From: Pseudomonas sp. RIT-PI-AD | Lineage (GTDB): Bacteria > Pseudomonadota > Gammaproteobacteria > Pseudomonadales > Pseudomonadaceae | Assembly: GCF_025642785.1 (NCBI RefSeq) | Contig: NZ_JANZKU010000015.1 | Location: forward strand, 49,140-113,139 | Direction of reading: 5' to 3' | DNA length: 64,000 nucleotides | Part shown: positions 1-9,214 of the stretch, in pieces | Position numbering within the stretch: the first letter of the stretch is position 1 | Layout: each line of letters opens with the position of its first letter | Notes under the pieces: generated by a model | What the model was told of the DNA's origin: nothing | What the model saw: the letters and a program-made list of their open reading frames with translations, nothing else | Databases searched by the model: none | Translations under genes and position numbers: made by a program

Positions 1-35
1 ACGCACAGGCGCTACACTGAGCCTCCCGACACCGG

Positions 36-1019
36 ATGCGCAGCATGTCTCACCCCTTCGCCACCCTCACCCCCGATCTGGTCCTCGACGCTGTGGAAAG
101 CCTCGGGTATCTCAGCGACGCCCGCGTGCTGGCGCTGAACAGCTACGAAAACCGCGTCTATCAGGTGGGCATCGAGGACGAACAGCCGCTGATCGCCAAG
201 TTCTACCGGCCGGCTCGCTGGAGCGACGCGGCGATCCGCGAGGAGCACGCGTTCAGCGCCGAGCTGGCGGAGCGCGACGTACCGGTGGTGGCGCCGCTGG
301 AGCGCGACGGCGAGACCCTGTTCGAGCATGCCGGCTTCCGTTTCGCCCTGTTTCCCCGGCGGGGCGGCCGCGCCCCGGAGCCCGGCAACCTGGACCAGTT
401 GTACCGCCTTGGCCAATTGCTCGGGCGCCTGCACGGCGTGGGGGCGATGCATCCCTTCGCCCACCGCGAGAGCCTGGAAGTGCGCAACTTCGGCCACGAC
501 TCCCTGGCCACCCTGCTGGAGGGCGGCTTCATTCCCCGTGCCCTGCTGCCGGCCTACGAGTCGGTGGCGCGCGACCTGCTCGGGCGCCTCGACCGGCTGT
601 TCGCCGAGACCCGCTACACGCCGATCCGCCTGCACGGCGACTGCCACCCCGGCAACCTGCTCTGCCGCGACGACGCCTTCCACATCGTCGACCTCGACGA
701 TTGCCGCATGGGCCCGGCGTTGCAGGACGTCTGGATGATGCTCGCCGGCGATCGCCACGAACGCCTCGGGCAACTCTCCGAGCTGGTGGACGGCTACCAG
801 GAATTCCACGACTTCGACACCCGCGAACTGCCCCTGGTGGAAGGCCTCCGCGCCCTCCGGCTGATGCACTACAGCGCCTGGCTGGCGCGGCGCTGGGACG
901 ACCCCGCCTTCCCCCACAGCTTTCCCTGGTTCGGCAGCGAGCGCTATTGGGGCGAACAGGTGCTGGCCCTGCGCGAGCAGTGCGCCGCCCTCGACGAACC
1001 GCCGCTGCGGCTGTTCTGA
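36..1019 (+). CDS. srkA: Stress response kinase A (YihE/SrkA family)
   Basis: A 327-residue cytoplasmic Ser/Thr protein kinase of the SrkA (YihE/RdoA) family, which in enterobacteria phosphorylates proteins during Cpx-linked stress and counters stress-induced death. The family's ALNSYENRVYQV segment lies near residue 34. The phosphotransferase catalytic loop LHGDCHPGN is at about residues 199-207 and the metal-binding IVDLDDCRMGPA at about 217-228. The length matches the E. coli protein. Two starts are possible, ATG 36 or ATG 45 (MSHPFATL); neither has a strong ribosome site and the second aligns better with the family. It lies 106 bp upstream of rarD on the same strand. The E. coli neighbour dsbA is absent here. 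The family call is confident; the substrate is unknown. Confidence 0.92.
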   Translation: MRSMSHPFATLTPDLVLDAVESLGYLSDARVLALNSYENRVYQVGIEDEQPLIAKFYRPARWSDAAIREEHAFSAELAERDVPVVAPLERDGETLFEHAGFRFALFPRRGGRAPEPGNLDQLYRLGQLLGRLHGVGAMHPFAHRESLEVRNFGHDSLATLLEGGFIPRALLPAYESVARDLLGRLDRLFAETRYTPIRLHGDCHPGNLLCRDDAFHIVDLDDCRMGPALQDVWMMLAGDRHERLGQLSELVDGYQEFHDFDTRELPLVEGLRALRLMHYSAWLARRWDDPAFPHSFPWFGSERYWGEQVLALREQCAALDEPPLRLF

Positions 1020-1125
1020 GCGGCGAAGTGGCTTTTCCTGCAGGAAAAAACCTGGCCGCGCAGACAAGCGCGCGAACGACCCCCTAGAATGGCGCGCTCA
1101 TCCGCTGTCTGAACAAGGACCTGCA

Positions 1126-2031
1126 ATGGGCACCGCCAACCCTCGCCGCGGCTACATCCTCGGCCTCGCCGCCTACATCATGTGGGGTCTGTTCCCGCTC
1201 TACTTCAAAGCCATCGAAGCGGTGCCGCCGCTGGAGATCGTGGTCCACCGGGTGCTCTGGTCGGCCCTGTTCGGCCTGTTGCTGCTGCTGGCGTGGAAGC
1301 ACCCGGGCTGGTGGCGCGACCTCTGCGCCCATCCCCGGCGCTTCGCCATCCTGACCCTGAGCGGCGCGCTGATCGCCAGCAACTGGCTGGTCTACGTCTG
1401 GGCGGTGAACAACGGCCGCATGCTCGAAGCCAGCCTCGGCTACTACATCAATCCCCTGGTGAACGTCCTGCTCGGCATGTTGCTGCTGGGCGAACGCCTG
1501 CGCCGCCTGCAATGGCTGGCGGTGTCCCTGGCGGCCCTGGGCGTGGCGCAGCAGGTGTGGCAGGTCGGCAGCCTGCCCTGGGTGTCCCTGGTGCTGGCGC
1601 TGACCTTCGCCTTCTACGGCCTGATCCGCAAGCAGGCGCCGGTGGCGGCGCTGCCCGGGCTGGTGGTGGAAACCTGGTTGCTGGTGCCGCTGGCCCTCGG
1701 CTGGCTGATCTTCAACCCGGCCGCGCTCACCGAGCAGGCGAGCTTCTGGAGCACGTCCGACGCCTGGTGGCTGGCCGCCGCCGGGCCGATCACCCTGTTC
1801 CCGCTGATCTGTTTCAACGCCGCCGCCCGCCACCTGCCCTATACCGCCCTGGGCTTCCTGCAATACGTGGCGCCGACCCTGGTGTTGCTGCTGGCGATCT
1901 TCGTCTTCGGCGAACATTTCGATCCGGCGCGGTTGCTGGCCTTCGTCTGCATCTGGGCGGGCCTGGCGATCTACAGCCTGGATGCCGTGCTGGCGCTGCG
2001 GCGCAACCGCCTGGAAACGGCGGCGTCCTGA
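1126..2031 (+). CDS. rarD: RarD family EamA transporter
   Basis: A 301-residue inner-membrane protein of the drug/metabolite transporter superfamily, RarD subgroup (called chloramphenicol-sensitive protein in databases). It has about ten hydrophobic helices in two EamA repeats. The opening GYILGLAAYIMWGLFPLYFK is typical of RarD, as are the NWLVYVWAVNN and YINPLVNVLLG segments and the C-terminal YTALGFLQYVAPTLVLLL. The ATG is preceded by AAGGAC at the right distance. The transported substrate is not established for the family. It may be co-transcribed with srkA. Confidence 0.9.
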   Translation: MGTANPRRGYILGLAAYIMWGLFPLYFKAIEAVPPLEIVVHRVLWSALFGLLLLLAWKHPGWWRDLCAHPRRFAILTLSGALIASNWLVYVWAVNNGRMLEASLGYYINPLVNVLLGMLLLGERLRRLQWLAVSLAALGVAQQVWQVGSLPWVSLVLALTFAFYGLIRKQAPVAALPGLVVETWLLVPLALGWLIFNPAALTEQASFWSTSDAWWLAAAGPITLFPLICFNAAARHLPYTALGFLQYVAPTLVLLLAIFVFGEHFDPARLLAFVCIWAGLAIYSLDAVLALRRNRLETAAS

Positions 2032-2118
2032 GCCCGTCGCCGCGCCAGGCCCGAGGCGGGCGCGGAACTCGAACCCGCCGTCGTCACGGCTCGCGCAGGG
2101 CGCGGCCGACGGCGCCGG

Positions 2119-2637
2119 TCAGCGGACCAGGCGCTCCCAGGTTTCGAACACGTGGGCGGGCGCGTCCTGCGCCGCGGCGTGGGCCTCGCGGGCCGTGAGG
2201 CGCCACTCGGTCTCGTCGACGCGGGGGAAATAGGCGTCGCCCTCGGGGGACAGGGCGATCCGCGTCAGGTACAGGCGCTCGGCCCGCGCCAGGGCCTGCC
2301 CATAGAGTTGCGCGCCCCCGATCAGCATCAGCTCTTCGGCGCCCTCCGCGTCGGCCCAGGCGTCGGCGCGGGCCAGGGCGGCGTCCAGGGACGCGAACAC
2401 CTCGGCGCCCTCCAGGCGCAGATCCGCCTGCCGGCTGACCACCAGGTTGAGCCGGCCCGGCAGCGGCCTGCCGAGGGAATCCCAGGTCTTGCGCCCCATG
2501 ACGATCGGCTTGCCGAGGGTCAGCGCCTTGAAGTGCTTGAGGTCCGCCGGCAGGTGCCAGGGCATGCGGTTGTCGCGGCCGATCACGCGATTGTCGGCGA
2601 AGGCGGCGATCAGGCAGAGGGGGCGAGTACTGTTCAT
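2119..2637 (-). CDS. folA: Dihydrofolate reductase
   Basis: A 172-residue type I dihydrofolate reductase that makes tetrahydrofolate with NADPH and is the trimethoprim target. The N-terminal LIAAFADNRVIGRDNRMPWH carries the flexible substrate-binding loop. WHLPADLKHF supplies the catalytic acid (Asp near residue 33). GRKTWDSLGRPLPGR binds NADPH, and LMLIGGAQLYGQAL is the conserved diglycine segment. It is convergent with rarD and diverges from the NERD-helicase gene. It works with thyA at 11.1-11.9 kb, which consumes the methylene-tetrahydrofolate and returns dihydrofolate. Confidence 0.97.
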   Translation of the reverse strand: MNSTRPLCLIAAFADNRVIGRDNRMPWHLPADLKHFKALTLGKPIVMGRKTWDSLGRPLPGRLNLVVSRQADLRLEGAEVFASLDAALARADAWADAEGAEELMLIGGAQLYGQALARAERLYLTRIALSPEGDAYFPRVDETEWRLTAREAHAAAQDAPAHVFETWERLVR

Positions 2638-2746
2638 GGCGGCGAGGATAGCGGCAAACCGCCACTGGGCGGAAGTCAGGGGTGCCCGGGGAGCGGGCGA
2701 ACGGGTAAGCTGCCCCGCCTATCGCGCCCGCCTTCACGGAAGAACC

Positions 2747-4597
2747 ATGGCCACGCTCCTGCCGACGCTGAACACCTGCCTGCCCCGCATGACCTCCGGC
2801 GAACGCCGCTTCGCCCGCTGCCTGGAAAGCAAGCTGGAAGAGGATTACCTCTGCTGGTACGACGTGCCCCTGGGCCCGCGGCGCCTGCATCCGGACTTCG
2901 CCATCCTGCACCCGCGCCGCGGCCTGCTGATCCTTGAGGTCAAGGACTGGAAACTGGACACCATCCAGTCCCTGGACCCCGACCGCGCCACCCTCCTGAC
3001 CGCCCAGGGGCAGGTCCGCGTGCCCAACCCGCTGGAGCAGGCGCGGCAGTATTGCCATGTGCTGGTCGGGCTGCTGCAACGGGACCCGGCGCTCCTCCAG
3101 GACAGCGGTCCCTACCAGGGCAAGCTGCGTTTCGCCTGGGGCTACGGCGTGGTGCTCGCCAACATCACCCGGCAGCAGTTCGAGCGTACCGACCTGTCCC
3201 AGGTGCTGCCCGCCAATCGGGTGATCTGCAAAGACGAGATGCAGGAGAACAGCGACGCGGAGGCATTCCAGCAACGCCTGTGGGACATGTTCAGCGTGCG
3301 TTTCGACCGCTTGATGAGCATGCCGGAGGTCGAGCGCGTGCGCTGGCACCTGTTCCCGGAACTGCGCCTGGAGCCGACCCAGACCTCGCTGTTCGCCGAG
3401 AGCGATTCACCCGCCGACCTGCTCGCCGCCCTCCCCGACCTGGTCCGCGTCATGGACCTGCAGCAGGAGCAATTGGCGCGCAGTCTCGGCGACGGTCACC
3501 GGATCATCCACGGCGTGGCCGGGTCGGGTAAGACCATGATCCTCGGCTACCGCTGCCTGAAACTGGCCCAGGCGCTGCACAAGCCGATCCTGGCGCTGTG
3601 TTACAACCGGACCCTGGCGGCCAAGCTGGCGCACATGATCGTCCTGCACGGCCTGGCCGAAAAGGTGAGCGTGCAGCACTTCCATGGCTGGTGCGCCGAG
3701 CAATTGCGCCTGTACCAGGTCGCCGCGCCGAGCTTCGGGCCGCATTACTGGAAGGACCTGGCCAACCGCGTGCTGGGCGGCCTGGACAGCGGGCAGATTC
3801 CCAGCGGCCAGTACGGCGCCATCCTGATCGACGAGGGCCACGACTTCGAACCCGACTGGTTGCGCCTGGTGGTGCGGATGGTCGATCCGTCCACCGAATC
3901 GCTGCTGGTGCTCTATGACGACGCCCAGGCGATCTACGGCAACCGGCGGCAATTCAGCTTTTCCAGCGTCGGCATCCAGGCCCGCGGGCGTACCACCATC
4001 CTGCGCCTGAACTACCGCAATACGGCGCAGGTGCTGCAGGTGGCTCTGGATTTCGCCCGCGAATGGCTGTCGCCCCAGGAAGCGGAGGACGACGGCGTCC
4101 CGCTGATTCCACCGGAGAGCGCCGGACGCCATGGCCCCGCGCCGCGCTGGCAGGACTGCCTCGACGAGGCCGAGGAGTACCGGCGGATCGGCGAATTCCT
4201 CGAGGAGCGCCAGCGCCGCGAGATCGCCTGGAACGAAATGGCCGTGCTCTGCCGGACCAACCAGGAACGGGAAAACGTCGCCCGTCGCCTGCAGACCATG
4301 GGCATTCCCGTGGAATTGGCCGGCAAGGATACGAAACGGGCCTTCGACCCCGCCGCCGACTCGGTGAAGATCGTCACCCTGCACGCCAGCAAAGGCCTCG
4401 AATTCAAGGTGATCGCGATTCCCGGCATCGGCCGTTTGCCGCTGGCCCAGGCCGACAGCGAAGCGGACGAGGCGCGCCTGCTCTACGTGGGCATGACCCG
4501 GGCCATGGACCACCTGCTGCTGACCGCCAGCGCCGATTCGGTGTTCGCCCGGCGCCTGCGGCAGATCGCCCAGGGTGCGCCCCAGGCGGCGGGCTGA
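2747..4597 (+). CDS. NERD-domain UvrD/Rep-like helicase
   Basis: A 616-residue protein that fuses an N-terminal nuclease-related domain (NERD, about residues 15-150, with the core [11 protein letters not shown]) to a superfamily 1A helicase. Walker A is GVAGSGKT near residue 255 and Walker B is [13 protein letters not shown] near 360. The UvrD-type C-terminal motifs are [13 protein letters not shown] and [14 protein letters not shown]. The longer reading frame starts upstream, but ATG 2747 is preferred: it gives the standard NERD N-terminus and diverges from folA. The family probably processes DNA ends or foreign DNA, and its in vivo role is poorly known. It stands alone, with no restriction or methylation partner alongside. 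Confidence 0.88.
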   Translation: MATLLPTLNTCLPRMTSGERRFARCLESKLEEDYLCWYDVPLGPRRLHPDFAILHPRRGLLILEVKDWKLDTIQSLDPDRATLLTAQGQVRVPNPLEQARQYCHVLVGLLQRDPALLQDSGPYQGKLRFAWGYGVVLANITRQQFERTDLSQVLPANRVICKDEMQENSDAEAFQQRLWDMFSVRFDRLMSMPEVERVRWHLFPELRLEPTQTSLFAESDSPADLLAALPDLVRVMDLQQEQLARSLGDGHRIIHGVAGSGKTMILGYRCLKLAQALHKPILALCYNRTLAAKLAHMIVLHGLAEKVSVQHFHGWCAEQLRLYQVAAPSFGPHYWKDLANRVLGGLDSGQIPSGQYGAILIDEGHDFEPDWLRLVVRMVDPSTESLLVLYDDAQAIYGNRRQFSFSSVGIQARGRTTILRLNYRNTAQVLQVALDFAREWLSPQEAEDDGVPLIPPESAGRHGPAPRWQDCLDEAEEYRRIGEFLEERQRREIAWNEMAVLCRTNQERENVARRLQTMGIPVELAGKDTKRAFDPAADSVKIVTLHASKGLEFKVIAIPGIGRLPLAQADSEADEARLLYVGMTRAMDHLLLTASADSVFARRLRQIAQGAPQAAG

Positions 4598-4667
4598 GGG
4601 CCTGTCGCCGAAACGTCACGCGCAAGGCGCATGCTGGGGGCACTGTCCCACGGAAAGGAAGCCCTCC

Positions 4668-5790
4668 ATGCGTCGCCCCAGCCCGTTTTTCCGCCGCCTC
4701 GGTGCCGCCCTGCTGCTCCTGCCCTTGCACGGCCTGGCCCTCGCTGCCCAGCCCGAAGCCGTCGGGACAGCGCCGGCCAGCACCTCCTTGTACGAACAGC
4801 GGCCCCTGGTGATCGGCCATCGCGGTGCCAGCGGCTACGTGCCGGAACACACCCTGGCGTCCTACGCGCTGGCGGTGCTGCAAGGCGCCGACTACGTCGA
4901 GCCGGACCTGGTGATGACCCGCGACGGGCACCTGATCGCCCGCCACGACAACGAGCTGGGGGCTGACCACGGACGTCGCCGCGCATCCCGAATTCGCCGC
5001 GCGCCGACGCACCCAGAAGGTGGATGGGGTGGTCACCGAGGGCTGGTTCAGCGAAGACTTCAGCCTGGCCGAGATCAAGCGCCTGCGCGCCATCGAGCGG
5101 ATTCCCCAGCTGCGCCCGGGCAACGCACGGCTGGACGGCGCCTTCGCCGTGCCGACCCTGGAGGAAATCATCGACCTGGTGAAGTCCCTGCAAATCAGCC
5201 AGGGACGGCGTATCGGCCTCTACCTGGAGACCAAGCATCCCAGCCATTTCCAGGCCCTCGGCCTGGACCTGGAACGCCCGCTGGTGCGCACCCTGCAACG
5301 CAACGGGTACCTCGGCCGGCAGGCGCCGGTGTACATCCAGTCCTTCGAGGTGGACAACCTCAAGAGCCTGTCGCGGCTCACCTCGATCCGCCTGGTGCAA
5401 CTGCTGGGCAGCGGCCAGCCCGACGACCAGCGCCGCGCCGGCAAGCCCCTGACCTATGCGCAGATGGCCACGCCGGCCGGTCTGGCCGCCATCGCCCGCT
5501 ACGCCAGCGCGGTGGGCCCGGACAAGGGCTACGTGATCCCCCGCGACAGCGCGGGCCGGCTCGGCGTGCCGACGACCTTCGTCGCCGACGCCCATGCCGC
5601 CGGCCTGCGCGTGCATCCCTACAGCTTCCGCGCGGAGAACGCCTTCCTGCCGCTGGAGCTGCGCAACAGCGCCGACCCGCAGGCGCGCGGCGACATCCGC
5701 GCCGAACTCCAGGCATTCCTCGCGACCGGTATCGATGGCCTGTTCATCGATCAGCCGGACATCGCGGTGGGGCTGCGGGAAAACCGCTGA
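4668..5790 (+). pseudogene. glpQ: Glycerophosphodiester phosphodiesterase, frameshifted
   Basis: A periplasmic GlpQ-type enzyme that hydrolyses glycerophosphodiesters to glycerol-3-phosphate. The frame from ATG 4668 encodes a signal peptide ([20 protein letters not shown], then a cleavage region near ALAA). The GDPD catalytic segment [20 protein letters not shown] and [21 protein letters not shown] follow. At the run of five G at 4958-4962 the frame shifts. Reading with one G fewer continues as [15 protein letters not shown] and runs, apparently intact, through KTHPSHF-like substrate motifs to [16 protein letters not shown] at 5790. A single-base homopolymer insertion is therefore the only lesion seen. 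It is either a real recent null allele or a sequencing error; the rest of the gene shows no decay. Confidence 0.85.
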
Positions 5791-5802
5791 CGCCGGCGGG
5801 CG

Positions 5803-6174
5803 TCAGTCGCAGCGCAGGTTGGCGCCCGCTGCGCTGCCCTTCTCCGTCAGCGCCGCCTTCATCCGCTTGCAATGCCGGGACGCGCGCTCCGCGGCGTGGT
5901 CCAGGCTCGGATCGCCGGTCGGCTCGGGGTGTTCTTCATCGGCGAAACGGATCTGCACCCAGGGCGCTTCCGGCTGCACCGGGAAACGGCTCGGCGTAGG
6001 CACCTCGCGCCTCGTCTGGGTCCCCGCCGCGCTCGCCGGCAGTTCGGGACGCAACTGCTCGGCGTTCACGCCGTAACGCTGCGACAGGATGCTTTCGTGG
6101 TTTTCCGTGGCGTCGGCGAAGCCGGCGAGGCTCGCCAGCAGGCCGCAAAGCCCCAAGGTTCCATAGATGCTCAT
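5803..6174 (-). CDS. Small secreted protein of unknown function
   Basis: A 123-residue protein that I do not recognise. It opens with a short hydrophobic N-terminus ([20 protein letters not shown]) that looks like a signal peptide ending near ADA. A charged, proline-rich body follows, with two cysteines near the C-terminus ([11 protein letters not shown] and ANLRCD) that could form a disulfide. The start is well supported by AGGAGG seven bases upstream (6181-6186 on the complement). It is convergent with glpQ, ending 12 bp from it. Periplasmic location is inferred from the N-terminus only. Confidence 0.75.
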   Translation of the reverse strand: MSIYGTLGLCGLLASLAGFADATENHESILSQRYGVNAEQLRPELPASAAGTQTRREVPTPSRFPVQPEAPWVQIRFADEEHPEPTGDPSLDHAAERASRHCKRMKAALTEKGSAAGANLRCD

Positions 6175-6437
6175 GTCGTTCCTCCTGTTGCTGGGTGGCC
6201 GACGTTCCCCCCGCGGAAGAACGCCCGGCCAGACTGGCCGGGCGCGTTGTCCGCCACACCCTCCGATGAGGGCCTGAAGACAGGCGGGCCCGCTACCCCG
6301 GCGAAAAAAAGGCGCGATGATACCCGCTATGCCGGGCGAACGTCGCGCGGCGGGTTTTGCTATGGTGCGCGGAATCCGACTACCCGGCGGCTGCGGACCC
6401 TGGCCGTGCGCCGCCCGCCCGACCCACTGGAGGCGAT

Positions 6438-7823
6438 GTGAAACGTTCGACCGACCCCGGCCTGGATGCCTACTGGCTGGCCGAAGCGGTACGCCTGCGC
6501 GAAGAGCAGGGCGGCCCCCTGGAAGACAGCGAAGCCCGCCGCCAGGCCATCGCCGGCGGCGGCGACCTGGAAACCCGGATCCTCGCCCGCGCCCACTGGC
6601 TCGGGCGCCGCGAGGGCCTGCTGGACGCACAACGCCTCTGGCGCCAGGGCGCTACCCTGGCGCTGATCCTGCTGGCCCTGCTGGCGGCGTTCAGCGGCGC
6701 CGGCCTGGCCGTCGCCGCGCTCGGCGACGGCAGCCGCCCGGTCAACGTGTTCTGGGCCCTGGCCGGGCTGCTCGGCCTGCATCTGTTGAGCCTGTCGGGC
6801 TGGGCGCTGGCGTTCGTCGCCGGGGGCGACGCCGCCGGTGCCCTCGGCCGCCTTTGGCTGTGGCTGAGCGGCCGCCTGGCGCGGGACGCCCGCGCCGCCC
6901 ACCTGGCCCCGGCCCTGCTGGTGCTGCTCGGGCGGGCGCGACTGACCCGCTGGGCGCTGGGGTCGCTGGTGCACGGCCTGTGGTCCCTGGCGCTGCTGGC
7001 GGCCCTGGCCGTGCTGCTGGGCCTGCTTGCCACCCGGCGCTACGGCTTCGTCTGGGAAACCACCCTGCTCGACAGCGACACCTTCATCGGCCTGACCCAG
7101 GCCCTCGGCGCCTTGCCGGCGCTGCTGGGCTTCCCCCAGCCGGACGCCGAGACCATCCGCGCCAGCGGCGACCAGGCTCTCGGCGGCGAAGCGGCGCGGC
7201 ACGCCTGGGCCGGCTGGTTGGTAGGGGTCCTGACGGTCTACGGGGTGCTGCCGCGCCTGCTGCTCGGCGGCCTGTGCCTGCTGCGTGGGCGCCAGGCCCG
7301 CGCGCGTCTCGCCCTGGACCTGCAAGAACCCGGTTATAGCCTGTTGCGCGAGCGCCTGATGCCCGCCAGCGAACGGCTCGGCATCCGCGACCCGGCCCCC
7401 GAACGCCTCAGCGAACCCCCGGCTCCGGCGTCGGGCGCGGGCAGCGCCGGCGCCTTGCTGGTGGCGGTGGAGCTGGATGATCGCCGTGCCTGGCCACCAC
7501 CGCTGCCCGACGGGGTAGCCGACGCCGGGGTCCTCGACGACGGTACCCAGCGCCGCCGCCTGCTGGAGCAGCTCACCCGTTACCCGCCGGCGCGCCTGGT
7601 GATCGCCTGCGACCCACGGCGCTCGCCCGACCGCGGCACCCTGGCGCTGCTCGGCGAACTGGCCCGCTGCGCCGGGGCCACCCGCGTCTGGTTGCTGCAA
7701 CCGCCGCCCGGCGAGGCGCTCGACAGCCAGCGCCTGGGCGACTGGCACCTCGCCCTGGAGCGCCTCGGCCTGGCCCATGCCACGCCATCGCCGCTGGACT
7801 GGCTGGAGCGCGGCCATGACTGA
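6438..7823 (+). CDS. DUF2868 membrane protein
   Basis: A 461-residue integral membrane protein of the DUF2868 family. It starts at GTG 6438 behind GGAGG, giving VKRSTDPGLDAYWLAEA. The first 70 residues are hydrophilic. Hydrophobic helices follow (LALILLALLAAFSGAGLAVAAL, a second near LLGLHLLSLSGWALAFVAGG, a third pair near LWSLALLAALAVLLGLLA, and another near AGWLVGVLTVYGVLPRLLLGGL). The last third is soluble and includes LLVAVELDD, a Rossmann-like segment RLVIACDPRRSPDRGT and VWLLQPP. Its stop overlaps the start of the next gene by eight bases (ATGACTGA), so the two are translationally coupled. Function is unknown; the constant partner is the DUF3482 GTPase. Confidence 0.88.
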   Translation: MKRSTDPGLDAYWLAEAVRLREEQGGPLEDSEARRQAIAGGGDLETRILARAHWLGRREGLLDAQRLWRQGATLALILLALLAAFSGAGLAVAALGDGSRPVNVFWALAGLLGLHLLSLSGWALAFVAGGDAAGALGRLWLWLSGRLARDARAAHLAPALLVLLGRARLTRWALGSLVHGLWSLALLAALAVLLGLLATRRYGFVWETTLLDSDTFIGLTQALGALPALLGFPQPDAETIRASGDQALGGEAARHAWAGWLVGVLTVYGVLPRLLLGGLCLLRGRQARARLALDLQEPGYSLLRERLMPASERLGIRDPAPERLSEPPAPASGAGSAGALLVAVELDDRRAWPPPLPDGVADAGVLDDGTQRRRLLEQLTRYPPARLVIACDPRRSPDRGTLALLGELARCAGATRVWLLQPPPGEALDSQRLGDWHLALERLGLAHATPSPLDWLERGHD

Positions 7824-9207
7824 AGCCCTGACCCTGGCGGTGGTCGGCCACACCAACGTCGGCAAGACCTCACTGTTGCGCACCCTCACCCGCGACCGCG
7901 GCTTCGGCGAGGTGTCCCATCGCCCCAGCACCACACGCCACGTCGAGGGCGCGCGGCTGTCGGTGGACGGTGAGGCGCTGCTGGAGCTGTACGACACGCC
8001 CGGCCTGGAGGACGCCATCGCCCTGCGCGACCACCTCGACGCCCTGGAACGCCCCGGCGAGCGCCTCGACGGCCCGTCCAGGCTGGCACGCCTGCTGGAG
8101 GGCAACGAAGCCCGCGGCCGTTTCGAGCAGGAGGCCAAGGTGATCCGCCAGTTGCTCGCCTCCGACGCCGGCCTCTACGTCATCGACGCCCGCGAGCCGG
8201 TGCTGGCCAAGTACCGCGACGAGCTGGCGGTGCTGGCGATGTGCGGCCGGCCGCTGCTGCCGGTGCTGAACTTCGTCGCCGCCGCGTCCCACCGCGAGGC
8301 GGACTGGCGCGAAGCCCTGGCCCGTCTCGGCCTGCACGCCCTGGTGAAGTTCGACAGCGTGGCGCCGCCGCTGGACGGTGAGCGGCGGCTCTACGAGAGC
8401 CTCGCCCTGCTGCTGGAAAAGGCTCGCCCGCAACTGGAGCGCCTGATCGCCGACCACGAGGCGCAACAGGTCTCGCGCCGCCAGGCCGGCGCGCGGCTGA
8501 TCGCCGACCTGCTACTGGACGCCGCGGCCTGTCGCCGCAGCGTCGTCGCCCAACCGGACCTCGAACGCGCCGCCGTGCGCGACCTGCACCGGCGGGTGCG
8601 CCAGCGCGAACAGCGCTGCGTCGAGGCGCTGTTGCAGCTCTACGCCTTTCGCGCCGACGACGCCGAGGCCGGCGACCTGCCGTTGCTCGACGGCCGCTGG
8701 GGCGACGACCTGTTCAACCCGGAAACCCTGCGTCGGCTCGGCGTGCAACTGGGCGGCGGTGTAGCGGCCGGCGCGGCGGCCGGTGTCGGGATCGACCTGC
8801 TGGTGGGCGGCCTCACGCTGGGCGCCGCGACACTGATCGGCGCGCTCGCCGGCGGCGGCGCGCAAACCGCCCGGCACTACGGCAATCGCCTGCTGGGCAA
8901 GCTCAAGGGCCAGCGCGAGCTGACCCTGGACGATGCGGTGCTGCGCCTGCTGGCGCTGCGCCAGGGCCAATTGCTACAGGCCCTGGCGGCTCGCGGTCAC
9001 GCCGCCTTCGAGGCCGTGCGGCTGACCTTGCCGCAGGAAGAGGGCTGGCGCAGCGGTCGCCTGCCGGATGCCCTGCGCAATGCGCGCGCGCATCCGGAGT
9101 GGTCGTCCCTCAACCCCGGCGCGAAGCCCGAGCAACCCGAGCGGCGGACACACCTGGAGGCGCTGGCGGCCAGCCTGCTGGTCGAGACCGGGCCACCGGC
9201 CCCCTGA
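7816..9207 (+). CDS. DUF3482 GTPase
   Basis: A 463-residue protein with an N-terminal Era/TrmE-like GTPase domain and a C-terminal DUF3482 region. The P-loop is VVGHTNVGKTSLLRTL at residues 8-23. A threonine switch lies at RPSTTRHVEG, and G3 is LYDTPGLED. NFVAAAS near residue 155 occupies the usual G4 (NKxD) position but does not match the consensus, so GTP specificity may be unusual. A glycine/alanine-rich segment near residue 315 (GGGVAAGAAAGVGIDLLVGG) could insert into or lie along a membrane. It is coupled to the DUF2868 membrane protein upstream. A membrane-associated GTPase complex is the natural inference, with no assigned process. Confidence 0.88.
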   Translation: MTEALTLAVVGHTNVGKTSLLRTLTRDRGFGEVSHRPSTTRHVEGARLSVDGEALLELYDTPGLEDAIALRDHLDALERPGERLDGPSRLARLLEGNEARGRFEQEAKVIRQLLASDAGLYVIDAREPVLAKYRDELAVLAMCGRPLLPVLNFVAAASHREADWREALARLGLHALVKFDSVAPPLDGERRLYESLALLLEKARPQLERLIADHEAQQVSRRQAGARLIADLLLDAAACRRSVVAQPDLERAAVRDLHRRVRQREQRCVEALLQLYAFRADDAEAGDLPLLDGRWGDDLFNPETLRRLGVQLGGGVAAGAAAGVGIDLLVGGLTLGAATLIGALAGGGAQTARHYGNRLLGKLKGQRELTLDDAVLRLLALRQGQLLQALAARGHAAFEAVRLTLPQEEGWRSGRLPDALRNARAHPEWSSLNPGAKPEQPERRTHLEALAASLLVETGPPAP

Positions 9208-9214
9208 GCGCCGC

